A stretch of 64,000 bases of DNA, from assembly GCA_002238965.1 (NCBI GenBank), contig MPNJ01000011.1, positions 62,001-126,000 of the forward strand, read 5' to 3'. This DNA comes from Nitrospinae bacterium bin107 (GTDB taxonomy: Bacteria; UBA8248). The first letter of the stretch is position 1. The number at the start of each line of letters is the position of its first letter. Made by a program: the position numbers and the translations under genes. Under the pieces are notes generated by a model. The model was not told where the DNA came from. It worked only from the letters and a program-made list of their open reading frames with translations, and did no database searches. Of the stretch, positions 35,084 to 43,570 are shown one piece after another.

Positions 35084-37162
35084 ATGCTGATCAAACGCAT
35101 CCTGCTGCTGCTCCCCATTCTCATCGCGGCCGCGTTGTTCCAGTCATATTTCTGGGTGCCGACGTTCTCCGACCAGACCAGGGGAGGCGGCGACGAGCGC
35201 CTCCGCCAGTTCATCACCGGCTCCATCGGTGACGCGCAAATCCTGAACCCCATCCTTCATGCGGACACGGCGAGCGGGGCCATCGTCGATCAGATATTCG
35301 AGGGCCTCATCGACAGGGACCGCGACCTCTCCTACCGGGGCCGGCTGGCCGCCTCGTGGAAAATCTACGAGGAGGCGTTCTTCGTGCCCCATCCCGAGGG
35401 GCCGGGCGCGAAGGCTCTCGTAGAGCGCATCGAGCGGGCGCGCGGTGCAGGCGAGGCCGCGTGGCTCAAAAACATCGATAAAATTGAATCCATCGATCCC
35501 GCGGAGCAGAAAACCGCCATCCGCACCCCGCCTGCCAAGGGCGAGAAAAAACCCGGGAAAAAAGATATCGTCATCGCCTATCCCGAGCGGGTGAAGGTGA
35601 CCCTCAAGAGCGTGGATCAGGACCTGTTCAGGCATCTTGAAAAATTGCTGGGGAAAAACGGCCTCGCCAAGGACCCCGCTCCCTACGTCAAGACGAAGCT
35701 GCCCAAGCCCTTGCTTCCCTTCGCCGCGCGGCGCGTCAAGCTCACCGAGCACAACCCGATCATCATCTTCAGGCTCAGGCAAGGCGTGCGCTTCCACGAC
35801 GGCCACGAGTTCGATTCCGGCGACGTGCGCTTCACCTATAATGCGATCATCAATCCCAAGAATCTTTCCCCAAGGGTGCCGGACTACGAGCCCGTCAAGC
35901 GCGTGGAGACACCCGACAGGTTCACCGTCAAGATCACCTACAAGCGCCTCTACTCCCCCGCTTTCGGCTCATGGGGCATGGGGATGCTGCCCGAGCACCT
36001 GCTGAACGAGAAAAAAATCGCCGCAGAAGCGAAGCAAAAGGGGAAGGACCCCAAGACGTTCAGCTTGCGCGACAGCGCGTTCAACCGAAAACCCACCGGC
36101 ACGGGCCCGTTCAAGTTCAAGGAATGGCGCTCGGACGAGCTCATCCGCCTGGCCAGAAACGACGACTACTGGGAGGGGCCGCCCGAGTATCACGAATACG
36201 TCTACAGAATCCTGCCCGACCCCCTCACGCAGGAGATCACCTTCTACGCGGGCACGGTGGACCGCTACGGGGCGGGCGCGCACCAGGTCGAGCGCCTCAA
36301 GAAGGACCCCAGGTTCCAGGTGTTCTCGGGCCTCGGCTTCGGGTTCGCCTACATCGGCTACAACATGCGGCGCTGGCCGTTTCAGGATGCGCGCGTGCGC
36401 AGGGCGCTGGGCATGGCGGTGGACACCAGGCAGATTCACCGCTACGTGATGAACGGCGAGGCCGAGGACATTACCGGCCCGTTCGTGAAGCAAAGCCCGC
36501 ACTACAACCGCAGCGTCAAACCCCTGGCCTACGACCCCAAAGGGGCGGAGCGGCTGCTGCACGAGGCGGGTTTCCGGAAAAAAGACGGGGTCCTGATGAA
36601 AGACGGCAAGCCCCTGGCCTTCACCCTGATGACGAACCACGGCAACGAGATCAGGCGCGCCGTCGGCACCGTGGTGCAGGACGCCTGGAAGAAGATCGGC
36701 GTCAAGATCACTTTCTCGCAAGTCGAGTGGGCCGTGTTCATCCGAAAATACATCAACCAGCTCAATTTCGACGCGGTCGTCCTCGGCTGGAGCATGGGTC
36801 TCGACCCCGACCTCTACCAGATCTGGCACTCGAGCCAGACGAACAAGGGCCAGCTCAACTTCGTGGGCTACAAGAACCCCAAAGCGGACGACCTCATCAT
36901 CAAGATCCGCCAGGAATACGACCTGGGGAAACAGGTCAGCTACGCGCACGCGCTCCACCGCATCATCGCGGCGGATCAGCCCTACACGTTCCTGTACGTG
37001 AGCAAGTGGACGGCGCTGCTCGACCGGAAAATCGCCATCGCCAGGCGTCTGAAGGGCGGCAGGTTGCGGCCCGAAAAAATCCGCCCCACCATCACGGGAA
37101 ACTTTTCGTTCGACTTCAACGAGTGGCTGAAATTCCCCCGCATCCCCCAGTTCGAGAACTAA
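35084..37162 (+). CDS. oligopeptide ABC transporter substrate-binding protein
   Basis: This 692-residue solute receptor is of family 5 (SBP_bac_5). An N-terminal hydrophobic segment (ILLLLPILIAAALFQSYFW) acts as signal or anchor, with no clear lipobox Cys. The mature part has DEHLNPILHADTASG-like opening residues, FRLRQGVRFHDGHEFDSGDV, GTGPFKFKEW and DDYWEGPPEYHEY, all characteristic. It exceeds the usual 530-600 residues because of an insertion around residues 110-230 rich in Lys and charged residues. Two permease genes follow at once; ATPase subunits must be elsewhere. Confidence 0.88.
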   Translation: MLIKRILLLLPILIAAALFQSYFWVPTFSDQTRGGGDERLRQFITGSIGDAQILNPILHADTASGAIVDQIFEGLIDRDRDLSYRGRLAASWKIYEEAFFVPHPEGPGAKALVERIERARGAGEAAWLKNIDKIESIDPAEQKTAIRTPPAKGEKKPGKKDIVIAYPERVKVTLKSVDQDLFRHLEKLLGKNGLAKDPAPYVKTKLPKPLLPFAARRVKLTEHNPIIIFRLRQGVRFHDGHEFDSGDVRFTYNAIINPKNLSPRVPDYEPVKRVETPDRFTVKITYKRLYSPAFGSWGMGMLPEHLLNEKKIAAEAKQKGKDPKTFSLRDSAFNRKPTGTGPFKFKEWRSDELIRLARNDDYWEGPPEYHEYVYRILPDPLTQEITFYAGTVDRYGAGAHQVERLKKDPRFQVFSGLGFGFAYIGYNMRRWPFQDARVRRALGMAVDTRQIHRYVMNGEAEDITGPFVKQSPHYNRSVKPLAYDPKGAERLLHEAGFRKKDGVLMKDGKPLAFTLMTNHGNEIRRAVGTVVQDAWKKIGVKITFSQVEWAVFIRKYINQLNFDAVVLGWSMGLDPDLYQIWHSSQTNKGQLNFVGYKNPKADDLIIKIRQEYDLGKQVSYAHALHRIIAADQPYTFLYVSKWTALLDRKIAIARRLKGGRLRPEKIRPTITGNFSFDFNEWLKFPRIPQFEN

Positions 37163-37163
37163 C

Positions 37164-38159
37164 ATGGGCGCCTACATCATCCGCACGACGCTGTTCAAGC
37201 TGGTGACGCTGTTCATCATCTCGATCGTGAGTTTTCTCATCATCCATCTCGCGCCCGGCGAGCCGAGCCAGATCGACCCCCTGAACCCGCGCTTCACACA
37301 GGAAGACCTCGCGCGCTACCGCGCGGCCTTCGACCTCGACAAGCCGCTTCCGGTGCAATACTGGCTCTTCTACAAGAAATTCTTCACCGGCGAACTCGCC
37401 AGTTTGAAGGACAACCAGCCGGTATTCGGAAAGATATGGCGGCGCTTCCTGATCAGCCTTCCCCTGTTCATCGTGGGAACCATCATCACCTGGTGCCTCT
37501 CGTTCCCGCTGGGAATCGCGGGCGCATTGCGGCGCTACAGCGTATTCGACCGCTCCACCACCTTCATGAGCTATCTCATGATCTCGATGCCGAGTTTCTT
37601 TCTGGCCTACATATTGATCATCGCCGTCGTTCAGGGGTTCACACTGCCCTTCACCGACTACCACGTGCCGGGTCTGGAAGTCTCCGTCCTAGGCATCGAG
37701 ACCTTCGGCCGGGGCGACGTCTCCCCCCTGTTCCGGATCAACGACCGCATCTGGCATCTGGTGCTGCCGAGTCTCGTGGGCGCAATCGGCGGCATCGCCG
37801 TGCTTTCACGATACGTGCGCGGTCAGATGATAGAGGTGGTGGATTCCGACTTCATCCGCACGGCCCACTCGAAGGGCCTGGATGAGAACACCGTGAACTA
37901 CGTCCACGCCTTGCGAAACGCAGGACTCCCCTTCGTCACCATGTTCGGCCTCATCCTGCCGGGGCTGATCGGCGGCTCGGTCATCATCGAGAACATCTTC
38001 GCATGGCCCGGCATGGGACGCCTGGGCTTCGAAGCCGTGCTGGCGCGGGACTACCCGGTAATCCTCAGTCTCAATTTCATCTCCGCCATCCTGGTCGTCA
38101 TCGGCACCTTTATCTCCGATATACTGCTCGTCATCGTCGACCCGAGGATTCGCCTGTGA
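37164..38159 (+). CDS. peptide ABC transporter permease, DppB type
   Basis: This 331-residue permease of the DppB/OppB family has six hydrophobic helices. The first is IRTTLFKLVTLFIISIVSFL, followed by the periplasmic HLAPGEPSQIDPLNPRF. The cytoplasmic EAA loop RTAHSKGLDENTVNYVHALR contacts the ATPases. It starts 1 base after the receptor gene and its TGA overlaps the GTG start of the second permease. Normal length and complete motifs. Confidence 0.9.
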   Translation: MGAYIIRTTLFKLVTLFIISIVSFLIIHLAPGEPSQIDPLNPRFTQEDLARYRAAFDLDKPLPVQYWLFYKKFFTGELASLKDNQPVFGKIWRRFLISLPLFIVGTIITWCLSFPLGIAGALRRYSVFDRSTTFMSYLMISMPSFFLAYILIIAVVQGFTLPFTDYHVPGLEVSVLGIETFGRGDVSPLFRINDRIWHLVLPSLVGAIGGIAVLSRYVRGQMIEVVDSDFIRTAHSKGLDENTVNYVHALRNAGLPFVTMFGLILPGLIGGSVIIENIFAWPGMGRLGFEAVLARDYPVILSLNFISAILVVIGTFISDILLVIVDPRIRL

Positions 38160-39658
38160 ACGAAACCCTCGAAATGCGCGAGATGGTCGAGGAGATGGGG
38201 GAGGAACTCACCCCCGGCCAGCGCGTATGGCGTCACCTGCGGCAAAACAGGATGGCGATGGCGGGCGGCGTGGTGCTGGTGTTCTTCTTCGCCCTGGCGT
38301 CAATCGGTTTCGTCAATTCCGCTCTCATGAGCGAGCCGATGTTCGACGCCAACGTCGTGCGCCTGCCGGACAAGCTCATGGCCCCCTTCTCCGCTCCGAC
38401 GGCAAGCCAGATACCCAAAGAAAACCTCCCGCGCCTCGGGATATACGTGTTCGGCACCGACGATCTGGGCCGCGACGTGTTCTCCAGAATGCTCGAGGGC
38501 ACCTTCATCTCGATGTCGGTGGGATTCGTGGCCATCGGCATCGCCACGTTCCTGGGAGTCGCGATTGGCGGGATCGCAGGCTTTTACGGAGAGATCAAGC
38601 CAAGCGGCGCGCCCCTGTTCGGCTTCATCGGGGCGGGCCTCACCGGCTACGCCGTGTGGAACGAGTTGGGATTTCTGGCTTTGCTCTTCTGTGCGCTAGG
38701 AGGAGGCGCCGGGCTATCCGTGCGCCGCGACGGGCGCTCCCTGTTCCTGGAGGGCATGATCTTCGGCGCGCTGCTGGGCCTGGCGCTCGGCCCGTTCGAT
38801 CCGTTCGGGTTCACCGGCTTCACCTCGGATTCCGGCCTTAGCGTACGCACGCCCTATTGGCGCGAGGGATTCCTGGGCGCGGCCTGTCTCGTAACGCTCG
38901 CCGCCTTCGGAGGGGCGCAAGGCGCGAACGCGGAGGAAAGCGCGGCGGACGGCGTCTCCATCAGCGCGGTGACGGGCGGTGGAGCCGTCTATTTCGTCCT
39001 CCTGCTCTCGGGCCTCTATCTCGCCTATCCGGGCCATACGGCGCATCTCTGGACGAGCGTCGGGGGCGCGGCGATTTTCGTATACCTCTACCAGAGATTC
39101 GAGGTCACCGAACTGCTTCAAAGATTCCGCCTGCCCAAGGTGGACATCATCTACACCACTATCGTGGACGTGCAGCTTTCGTTCCCCTCGTTTTTCGTGC
39201 TGCTCACCATCCTCGCCCTCGTGACGCCCAACATCTGGATCATCATGGTGGTCATCGGCGTACTGGGCTGGGTGGGGCCCGCGCGTTTCGTGCGCGCGGA
39301 GATCCTCTCGCTGAGGGAACAGCCCTTCGTGGAGTCCGCGCGCTCCTCGGGCGGCTCGGACAGGCTCATCATCTTCCGCTATCTCATCCCCAACTCGCTG
39401 GCGCCCGTCCTGGTATCGGCCACCATCGGCATCGCGGGCGCGATCCTGACAGAAGCGAGCCTGAGCTTTCTCGGCTTCGGCGTTCCGCCGCCCCAGGCGA
39501 GTTGGGGGAACATCTTCTCGGACGGCAAGAAATACATCTTCGACGCCCCCTGGCTCACCTTCATCCCGGGTTTTGCGATACTCGTCGTCATGCTCGCCTT
39601 CAACCTCTTTGGCGAGGGCCTGCGCGACGCCATGAACCCGAGGGCGAACAGCAAATAG
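38156..39658 (+). CDS. peptide ABC transporter permease, DppC type, with large insertion
   Basis: This 500-residue DppC/OppC-like permease starts at GTG 38156, overlapping the dppB stop (GTGA). The conserved family parts are the N-terminal GTDDLGRDVFSRMLEGTFIS at about 100-119, the helix ending AIGGIAGFYG, then from about residue 327 KVDIIYTTIVDVQLSFPSFF and the EAA loop SARSSGGSDRLIIFRYLIPN. Normal DppC has about 300 residues. Here some 180 residues (about 147-326) with several extra hydrophobic segments split the first transmembrane helices from the rest. The frame is uninterrupted, so it appears to be one functional protein. Confidence 0.85.
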   Translation: MNETLEMREMVEEMGEELTPGQRVWRHLRQNRMAMAGGVVLVFFFALASIGFVNSALMSEPMFDANVVRLPDKLMAPFSAPTASQIPKENLPRLGIYVFGTDDLGRDVFSRMLEGTFISMSVGFVAIGIATFLGVAIGGIAGFYGEIKPSGAPLFGFIGAGLTGYAVWNELGFLALLFCALGGGAGLSVRRDGRSLFLEGMIFGALLGLALGPFDPFGFTGFTSDSGLSVRTPYWREGFLGAACLVTLAAFGGAQGANAEESAADGVSISAVTGGGAVYFVLLLSGLYLAYPGHTAHLWTSVGGAAIFVYLYQRFEVTELLQRFRLPKVDIIYTTIVDVQLSFPSFFVLLTILALVTPNIWIIMVVIGVLGWVGPARFVRAEILSLREQPFVESARSSGGSDRLIIFRYLIPNSLAPVLVSATIGIAGAILTEASLSFLGFGVPPPQASWGNIFSDGKKYIFDAPWLTFIPGFAILVVMLAFNLFGEGLRDAMNPRANSK

Positions 39659-39691
39659 CGGCTTGGCGGGGATGGACCGGCTCGGGAGGCG

Positions 39692-39721
39692 TTGACAGCC
39701 AAGCGCGCGCGACGCTATATA
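39692..39721 (+). promoter_or_regulatory. promoter of tRNA-Leu
   Basis: TTGACA at 39692-39697 is a perfect -35 box; TATATA at 39716-39721 follows after 18 bases, and a GC-rich spacer continues to the tRNA start at 39766. The arrangement fits a strong stable-RNA promoter. No upstream gene on this strand explains it otherwise. Confidence 0.65.
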
Positions 39722-39765
39722 GCCTCTTGCCCCGAGCGTTGGTTCGAGAAGACGCCCGGGCGCTT

Positions 39766-39852
39766 GCCCAAGTGGTGGAATTGGTAGACACGCTAGCTTG
39801 AGGGGCTAGTGGGGGCAACCCCGTGTCGGTTCGAGTCCGGCCTTGGGCACCA
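39766..39852 (+). tRNA. tRNA-Leu (anticodon GAG)
   Basis: This is an 87-base tRNA with a 7-bp acceptor stem GCCCAAG/CTTGGGC, D-arm with GGTGGAATTGGTAGACACG, anticodon stem CTAGC/GCTAG with loop TTGAGGG (anticodon GAG, reading CUC and CUU), a long class II variable arm (TGGGGGCAACCCCG) and T-arm GGTTCGAGTCC. The terminal CCA is encoded. It lies after the peptide-transport operon and marks the left border of the accessory segment at 40-44 kb. Confidence 0.95.
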
Positions 39853-39899
39853 CCTATCCTCTCCGCAATCCCTTGCAAAACAACACTATCTCCCGGAAG

Positions 39900-39924
39900 C
39901 CCCTTGAAATACAGGGGGTTTTAA
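39900..39924 (+). terminator. possible terminator after tRNA-Leu
   Basis: CCCCT at 39900-39904 can pair with AGGGG at 39913-39917 across 8 bases, followed by G and TTTT. The stem is short, so this is a weak candidate. The rest of the region to 40144 has no gene. Confidence 0.35.
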
Positions 39925-40144
39925 CGGCCTGAATTTTCTCATTTATCGCGAATGAGGTTTGTCCGACGCATCCGAGCCGACGAGGCGACTTTTTGTTTTC
40001 ACTGAAAATTTTGTTATCGTTCGAACTCAATCATTTTGGACACTACGGTCACTACCCAGACGAATGCACAGACTCGCGCTCCGACTACAGCGTGAGATCG
40101 ATCATGGCGGTTCGTAAGATTTCCTCGTCACCTGGGAGATGGAG

Positions 40145-40936
40145 ATGAAAAGAACCTTCGTCGTCTCGGCCATCGCGGCCTCAGCGGCCTTCGCGACACC
40201 CGCAGACGCGCACAACGCCAACTGCCTGGACTATCTCACGGCCGAGGTCGCGTTCGAGGAGGAGGTCGCTATACACCGGCAAGCCAAAGAGGCAGCCAAC
40301 AACGCGATGAGGAGACCCGAACGGGTTTACCAGAACGCCAAGCGCGCCGCCGAAAAGGCGTTCAAGCGAGCCATTTCAGCCGCCCACCGGAGAAGAAAAC
40401 GCACCGAACAAGCCGCCGGCAGCGTCGCCGGCAAGGCCTTATCCGGGGCCAGAAACGCCTTCTCCGCTGCGAGAAGAAAGGCCCGCCGCAATACCAGGGA
40501 CATCGAAAACGGAAGGAAAGCGAGAAGAGCCTTCCGAATAGCCCGCCGAGAGGCCGAAGCCGTTCGGAATCAAGCCATCAAGGAAGCCAATGCCGTTCGG
40601 AGCAAGGCTTTCCATGCCGCCAAGGTCGCTTACAGAGAAGACGTCAAAACCGCCGAGGCCGCTCGGGATATTACGATCAAAAACGCCAGAATCGCCCGGG
40701 ACAGAACCGCCTATCCCGCAAGGCTCTCCTATCAGCGGGCTACCAAGGCTTACCGCGCCGCCTATGAAAAAGCCCGTGGAACATTGGGCGACGCCTACAT
40801 CAGGGCGTATGCGAACCCCTACGGCTTTCGCCGGAAGGTATCGGGGTATACCAGGGAAGTCGTCCTGAAGGTGGCGGTTCACGAACGCCGTAATTACTGC
40901 CCGCCCATCCTCAAGAAACAGCCCGAACCGCGATGA
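40145..40936 (+). CDS. secreted, highly basic alpha-helical protein of unknown function
   Basis: This 263-residue precursor has a clear Sec signal peptide (MKRTFVVSAIAASAAFATPA, cleavage near ADAH). The mature part is Ala-, Arg- and Lys-rich with a regular AxxxAR/AxxxK pattern over some 200 residues (AKRAAEKAFKRAISAAHRRR, FRIARREAEAVRNQAIKEAN, YQRATKAYRAAYEKARG), implying long helices. One Cys lies at each end (NCLDYL, NYCPPIL) and could form a disulphide. The ATG at 40145 is chosen over 40139 because GGGAG lies 6 bases before it. I recognise no family. It could bind nucleic acid or polyanions outside the cytoplasm (inference from charge). Confidence 0.6.
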   Translation: MKRTFVVSAIAASAAFATPADAHNANCLDYLTAEVAFEEEVAIHRQAKEAANNAMRRPERVYQNAKRAAEKAFKRAISAAHRRRKRTEQAAGSVAGKALSGARNAFSAARRKARRNTRDIENGRKARRAFRIARREAEAVRNQAIKEANAVRSKAFHAAKVAYREDVKTAEAARDITIKNARIARDRTAYPARLSYQRATKAYRAAYEKARGTLGDAYIRAYANPYGFRRKVSGYTREVVLKVAVHERRNYCPPILKKQPEPR

Positions 40937-41121
40937 CACGCTTCGGCGCGCCATGAATGATCCGGGCAGACCCTCCCGGCTCCTCCCCCAACCGGCCTGA
41001 ATCCCCGCCAAAAATAATCCGCGCTTTTCCTGTGGCAAAATCCTCGCCCTGAGACCTATATTGGGAATATAGGTGAGCGACATCTCTATATCGCAAGCCA
41101 GAGCCGCCGAAGGAGATCGGC

Positions 41122-41325
41122 ATGAGCGAATACATCTGGATTTGCCCGAAATGCCTGCACCAGTTTCATGGGCACGTGTTCGATGAGGGCACCTACGGGA
41201 ACGGCCCCATCTGCAACACCTGCTGTGTGGAACTGGAATTCCTGCCCGCAGTGGATGTGGCGGACAAATCCGCGATCCAGGAACGGAACCGCGAGACGGA
41301 GGCCCCTATCCCTCATTCCGCTTGA
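41122..41325 (+). CDS. small zinc-ribbon-like protein
   Basis: This 67-residue protein has CPKC at residues 8-11 and CNTCC at about 31-35, the spacing of a zinc ribbon, and a polar C-terminal half (ADKSAIQERNRETEAPIPHS). AAGGAG precedes ATG. No named family. The last 50 codons are duplicated at 43168-43318 with one base difference, where they are fused to a different N-terminus. The intact Cys pairs make this the parental copy. Confidence 0.6.
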   Translation: MSEYIWICPKCLHQFHGHVFDEGTYGNGPICNTCCVELEFLPAVDVADKSAIQERNRETEAPIPHSA

Positions 41326-41330
41326 GGTAG

Positions 41331-41403
41331 GGACGCGTGATACCTGCGGCATTCCCCGCCGAAACAAAGAAGTGAAACCCCGCATCCTGCCTGAAAACCG
41401 GAA
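41331..41403 (-). pseudogene. relic of the def 3' end (within both 403-bp repeats)
   Basis: About 70 bases resemble the 3' end of def at 44378-44451, including the identical CGTGATACCTGCGG and the sequences around ATTCC and CGCCGAA. The relic lies between the zinc-ribbon and RHH genes and is repeated at 43324-43396. Frame is not maintained. Confidence 0.45.
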
Positions 41404-41409
41404 AGTCCG

Positions 41410-41577
41410 TCATTCAGAGAGTTTTTTGTAGAGCGGCGCGTATCTCGCATGGCTCGCCTGATAGACCGCCATGACGTGGGCGCGCGGCCTGCTCCCGCTG
41501 CGCTTCTCGATCAGGTCGGCCAGCGCCTCATCAACCAGGGACTGAAGCTGCCGTCCCTCGCTGCGCGCAAGGTCGCG
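41410..41577 (-). pseudogene. truncated copy of the RHH antitoxin-like gene
   Basis: The last 56 codons of the gene at 43403-43633 are present, from RDLARSEGRQLQSLVDEAL to the TGA at 41410-41412. The start and first strand-forming residues are missing because homology stops at 41577. The upstream frame has no plausible start codon. Confidence 0.8.
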
Positions 41578-41833
41578 GCGGGCTTGATGAATCCGGCGCG
41601 GCCTCGATGAGTGGCGGGGAAAGGGAACCGACTACGCGGCGGGGAGAAAATTTTTTTCCGCTCCCCTTCATCGGGGGAAATCGGCAAAACAGGGCTTCAT
41701 GCTCCATGCCGAAAGCGGAAAGGGATTTTTTTATGCGCGCCGTCAATTTCAGTACATGGCCGGGCGGGCATGATATGATCTCGCCCGGATGATAACGTCG
41801 CATGGTTCGACCACTGATAAAGGAAGGAGACGG

Positions 41834-42139
41834 ATGAGCGAGGCGATGAAGTGGACACTCAAAATCACGAAATATGAAGATTATCACCTTAACAACTTAG
41901 GTGTCGACGAACTGAAATATCTCAACGTCAAGGAATGTTTTGCTGAAACGGAAGCGAGAAGAATAGCCTATGAAACCATCGAGAAGCTCATTGATGAATA
42001 CCCGAATCATGATGATAGATGGCTTGAAGGGTTTGAGATCACAATTACTTCCCCATCTGGGCAGGAACAGATCATCACCGCGAATGAGATACCAGAAGCT
42101 AGGCGTGAAAACCTGCGAAGAAAACGGGAAAATGCCTAA
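41834..42139 (+). CDS. hypothetical protein in the 403-bp-flanked insert
   Basis: This 101-residue acidic then basic protein (MSEAMKWTLKITKYEDYHLN, ETIEKLIDEYPNHDDRWLEG, EARRENLRRKRENA) resembles nothing I can name. AAGGAAGGAG lies 5 bases before ATG, an excellent ribosome-binding site, so it is probably translated. It is far more AT-rich than core genes. It is encoded in the unique part of the insert between the two direct repeats. Confidence 0.5.
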   Translation: MSEAMKWTLKITKYEDYHLNNLGVDELKYLNVKECFAETEARRIAYETIEKLIDEYPNHDDRWLEGFEITITSPSGQEQIITANEIPEARRENLRRKRENA

Positions 42140-42274
42140 GAACCGGGGGGGAGGGCCTGCCTTTTCCGCGCACGGCGGCGCATGGGCCGCTGATGGCACC
42201 GCCGCCGCTTGCCGATAGGGCACACTTCGGAGGGGTGAGTGACGAACTACGCAGACAAATTGGAGGCACAAAAA

Positions 42275-43051
42275 ATGTCGCAATATCTAATAGTTGATGT
42301 GGATAGTTGGCTAACCCATAAAGGAAACGAGAAACCGTATCTGGATGTTGCAATTCCTTCTGTCTTGGAGTCTGTCTTCTGCGCGCTGGTAGGTGCTTTC
42401 GGTAAGTTACCTGACGAACGAATTGAAGTCTCTTGGTGGAAAGATTTACCCAGAGTCCTTTTAGATTCCTGTCCTTATCAAATCCGTATTAATGCTCAAA
42501 ATAGGAATTGGTGCCAATACGTCTATCAGTTCTCGCACAAACTGTGCCATGTAATGACGAACTACAATCGCAACAAAGTACATCGCCATTGTTGGTTTGA
42601 GGAAAGTCTTTGCGAAATGGCGTCGTTATTTGTTTTGCATGAGCTGTCAGAATCTTGGAAAACCAACCCACCTGAGAATGTAAAGGGCGCAGCAGAATTT
42701 GCACCAAACCACGCAATATATTGTGAGAGTGCTGTACTGCAATACATGACCCCAGAAGAATACAACAATATTTTAAGTATCCATTTACCAGAATGGTTCG
42801 CATTAAAACTTAAGGATATGGAAGCCGATTCTTATCTTCGCGACCGCAATGTGGTTGTAGCCCTTGCCCTCTTGGAGCATTTCCAGAGTGCTCCTTCTCT
42901 TTGGGCGGACTGTGGATATCTAAATTATTGGAATGTTCATGAAAACGAAACTTTTGAAGACTATTTGAATTCATGGGAAAAGTGTTTGAAATGCAATGAC
43001 TCTGATTCGGTTCGAGTACCTGCCCTCGTTAGAAAAATGTTTTACGGGTAG
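42275..43051 (+). CDS. putative inactive gluzincin-like protein
   Basis: This 258-residue protein has a central QFSHKLCHVMTNY followed by WFEESLCEMASLFVLHEL. The pattern resembles gluzincin metallopeptidases (HEXXH, then a distant Glu before Ala-Ser), but the catalytic Glu of HEXXH is Lys (HKLCH). Related bacterial proteins with HEFCH in this position exist, as far as I recall, so this may be an active-site-dead variant. GGAGG lies 8 bases before ATG 42275; an earlier GTG at 42239 lacks such a site. Strongly AT-rich, hence foreign to this genome. Confidence 0.5.
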   Translation: MSQYLIVDVDSWLTHKGNEKPYLDVAIPSVLESVFCALVGAFGKLPDERIEVSWWKDLPRVLLDSCPYQIRINAQNRNWCQYVYQFSHKLCHVMTNYNRNKVHRHCWFEESLCEMASLFVLHELSESWKTNPPENVKGAAEFAPNHAIYCESAVLQYMTPEEYNNILSIHLPEWFALKLKDMEADSYLRDRNVVVALALLEHFQSAPSLWADCGYLNYWNVHENETFEDYLNSWEKCLKCNDSDSVRVPALVRKMFYG

Positions 43052-43057
43052 CAAGTC

Positions 43058-43318
43058 GTGAAGATAAACCAGTTGATCGCAAGTCTTGAATCCGCGCCCG
43101 TGGGCGACGGCGATCTACTTGGCAAGCCGTTCAAGGCTCTCCCGTATCAGCGCCGCTTCGTTCGCTCCGTGTTCGATGAGGGCACCTACGGGAACGGCCC
43201 CATCTGCAACACCTGCTGTGTGGAACTGGAATTCCTGCCCGCAGTGGATGTGGCGGACAAATCCGCGTTCCAGGAACGGAACCGCGAGACGGAGGCCCCT
43301 ATCCCTCATTCCGCTTGA
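43058..43318 (+). pseudogene. chimeric reading frame: terminase-like N-terminus fused to zinc-ribbon tail
   Basis: From GTG 43058 the frame reads MKINQLIASLESAPVG then GKPFKALPYQRRFVRSVF, which resembles the N-terminus of phage large terminases (LxGKPFxLLPxQRRFxRGAF). At the repeat border (43168) it continues into the last 50 codons of the zinc-ribbon gene. The fusion is created exactly at the recombination junction, so it is most likely non-functional. It implies that the insert carried the 5' end of a phage terminase gene. Confidence 0.55.
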
Positions 43319-43570
43319 GGTAGGGACGCGTGATACCTGCGGCATTCCCCGCCGAAACAAAGAAGTGAAACCCCGCATCCTGCCTGAAAACCGGAAAGTC
43401 CGTCATTCAGAGAGTTTTTTGTAGAGCGGCGCGTATCTCGCATGGCTCGCCTGATAGACCGCCATGACGTGGGCGCGCGGCCTGCTCCCGCTGCGCTTCT
43501 CGATCAGGTCGGCCAGCGCCTCATCAACCAGGGACTGAAGCTGCCGTCCCTCGCTGCGCGCAAGGTCGCG
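43168..43570. repeat. 403-bp direct repeat, right copy
   Basis: Second copy of 41175-41577, offset 1,993 bases, with one mismatch. It fuses a terminase-like fragment to the zinc-ribbon tail on its left and contains the intact 3' end of the RHH gene on its right. Near-identity implies a recent event. Confidence 0.92.

Larger units (their letters stand above)
41175..41577. repeat. 403-bp direct repeat, left copy
   Basis: These 403 bases match 43168-43570 at every position but one (41275 A against T). The repeat covers the 3' part of the zinc-ribbon gene, a def-like relic and, on the minus strand, the last 56 codons of the RHH gene. Left of it the zinc-ribbon gene is complete; right of it the RHH gene is cut. 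The opposite is true of the other copy. Confidence 0.92.

Noticed and set aside
39766-39852. tRNA-Leu as an integration (att) site for the accessory segment at 40-43.6 kb
   Set aside because: I could not find a second copy of the tRNA 3' end downstream, nor an integrase gene.
41834-43051. Insertion sequence between the 403-bp repeats
   Set aside because: No transposase-like protein and no short terminal inverted repeats; the flanking repeats are far too long for a target duplication.
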